DNA of 7,025 nucleotides from CAINVV01 sp037440345. Its GTDB lineage: Bacteria; Bacteroidota; Bacteroidia; Bacteroidales; Prolixibacteraceae. This document shows, one piece after another, positions 6,358 through 7,025 of this stretch. Below the pieces are notes generated by a model. That model had not been told where the DNA came from. It ran no database searches and saw nothing but the letters and a program-made list of their open reading frames with translations. The position numbers and the translations under genes are program-made. The stretch covers positions 1 through 7,025 of the forward strand of contig JBBIUJ010000231.1 in the NCBI GenBank assembly GCA_037440345.1, read 5' to 3'. How positions within the stretch are numbered: position 1 is the stretch's first letter; each line of letters opens with the position of its first letter.

Positions 6358-6438
6358 TCTTTCAGACAGTTAAATGGATTTCGGAGTCTGCATGAGGTAT
6401 CCCCGGGTTATTCCTCACCAATTCTATACCAACCCCAT
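6358..6438 (-). pseudogene. Relic of the ppc 5' end
   Basis: Plus-strand bases 6358-6426 align with 3665-3734, the first 26 codons of the intact ppc, with 54 matches, 15 mismatches and one gap (about 78% by hand). Read on the minus strand in the matching frame, ELVRNN, PG-P and CLKDL echo DLVRNN, LG-P and CLKEV of ppc. An ATG lies at 6438, two bases out of register with the ppc start, and the frame is broken by stops and the gap. A possible ribosome site (GGAAACAGG) overlaps the end of the upstream gene. Similarity is lost below about 6355, so only about 80 bp remain. Orientation is the same as ppc. It is not expected to be expressed as protein. Confidence 0.75.
6393..6417. other. Imperfect palindrome in the convergent gap
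   Basis: TGAGG (6393-6397) pairs with CCTCA (6413-6417), with partial pairing inside around CCCCGGG. It lies between the convergent GH42 and metallopeptidase-like genes, where a shared terminator would be expected. No T-tract follows on either strand, and it lies inside the ppc relic, so it may be accidental. Confidence 0.25.
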
Positions 6439-6439
6439 T

Positions 6440-7025
6440 TCACCTGTTTCCATAAACCAGCACCCTGGTTCCGTCATATCCCACAGCTTCAATGCGGGTA
6501 GCATCTGAGGGATAGGGTACATTGGTAAAGGTATTGTTACTGCTGCCGGTGCCGGCCATGGTAATACTCTGAAGTAAGCTACCTGCATAGGTTTCAAACA
6601 CCGTCACATTTGCCCAGACACTGTGCGACACCTGCCTGGTGGTTGTACCGGCAATTCCGCTGTTGTACTGCCCGCTCACCTGACGCCTGTTTTTAAATGC
6701 ATCCACGCTGTTCCCGCTGATATAATAAATACAGTTTGTTTTGGGTTTGGGATATTTCCTGGCATAAGCAACTACCTCATCAATCATCTCCTGGGTGATG
6801 GTCTTTCGTGCGGGAGTGTAATCATCAAATATTTTATCCACAACTTTTAGCATCCCGACTTTGATGAAGAAGTCGGAAAGGTCCTCCTGAACAGCATCAC
6901 AGGTATTTTTAACGAAATTGATCTGCAACTGGCCATTTGAAAGCCCGGTTTCATCCGTATTGCGTACTTTTTCGAAAATCTCGCCCCAGAAATAGGGTTT
7001 GTACCAGCTATTGCCTTCCCCTGCA
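6440..7025 (-). CDS. C-terminal part of a putative secreted metallopeptidase-like protein (partial)
   Basis: The frame is open to the window edge, so only the last 194 residues are visible; the TTG at 6928 is an internal Leu33, not a start. The visible chain begins AGEGNSWYKPYFWGEIF, then runs through QLQINFVKNTCDAVQEDLSD and FFIKVGML (about 32-59). This resembles the end of the catalytic domain of M60/enhancin-like and related Bacteroidetes zinc peptidases, where an FF-x-x-x-G segment follows a helical stretch. Residues from about 100 onward are rich in Ser, Thr, Gly and Asn and end in AVGYDGTRVLVYGNR, like a C-terminal beta domain of secreted proteins. The zinc motif, signal peptide and start would all lie outside the window, so the peptidase assignment is a tentative recognition. 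It is convergent with GH42, 141 bp away. Its stop overlaps a possible ribosome site for the ppc relic. That the gene exists is much surer than its function. Confidence 0.6.
   Translation of the reverse strand, partial: AGEGNSWYKPYFWGEIFEKVRNTDETGLSNGQLQINFVKNTCDAVQEDLSDFFIKVGMLKVVDKIFDDYTPARKTITQEMIDEVVAYARKYPKPKTNCIYYISGNSVDAFKNRRQVSGQYNSGIAGTTTRQVSHSVWANVTVFETYAGSLLQSITMAGTGSSNNTFTNVPYPSDATRIEAVGYDGTRVLVYGNR

Noticed and set aside
6623..6850. A 75-residue plus-strand open frame opposite the peptidase-like gene
   Set aside because: It is antisense to a longer frame that continues beyond the window edge and has protein-like composition.

Overview
The window looks like chromosomal DNA of a Bacteroidetes (Bacteroidota) bacterium. 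Supporting signs are start codons without good Shine-Dalgarno sites, a perfect TAnnTTTG -7 promoter element upstream of the glycosidase gene, a secreted GH42 enzyme whose signal peptide ends before a glutamine, and a C-terminal fragment resembling secreted Bacteroidetes metallopeptidases. This assignment is inferred from features only; no database search was possible.

Layout. An intact tRNA-Arg(ACG) gene (51-123, +) ends in a strong hairpin-plus-T8 terminator. Two minus-strand genes follow: a beta-carbonic anhydrase (197-823) and, upstream of it in transcription order, phosphoenolpyruvate carboxylase (976-3744). Between them lies a small CAATTG-rich tandem repeat. The roughly 450 bp beyond ppc contain no protein gene. 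They hold a decayed tRNA-like relic with its own degenerate terminator, several short hairpins and a candidate promoter. Next is a secreted GH42 beta-galactosidase (4205-6298, +). The gap after it holds an unannotated relic of the first codons of ppc (about 6358-6438, -). The window closes with the C-terminal part of a secreted metallopeptidase-like gene (6440 to beyond 7025, -).

Function. Carbonic anhydrase makes bicarbonate and PEP carboxylase consumes it to form oxaloacetate, so the pair is a plausible CO2-fixing anaplerotic module feeding oxaloacetate, malate and succinate. The GH42 enzyme releases galactose, or possibly arabinopyranose, from oligosaccharides in the periplasm. No SusC/SusD pair or regulator is visible beside it.

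Most notable are two degenerate direct repeats, each about 77-78% identical by hand alignment. One is the tRNA-Arg 3' half plus terminator, repeated beyond ppc. The other is the ppc 5' end, repeated beyond GH42. Together they suggest that this locus was assembled by duplication or insertion events that have since decayed. No known mobile element, CRISPR array or clear defence system is visible.
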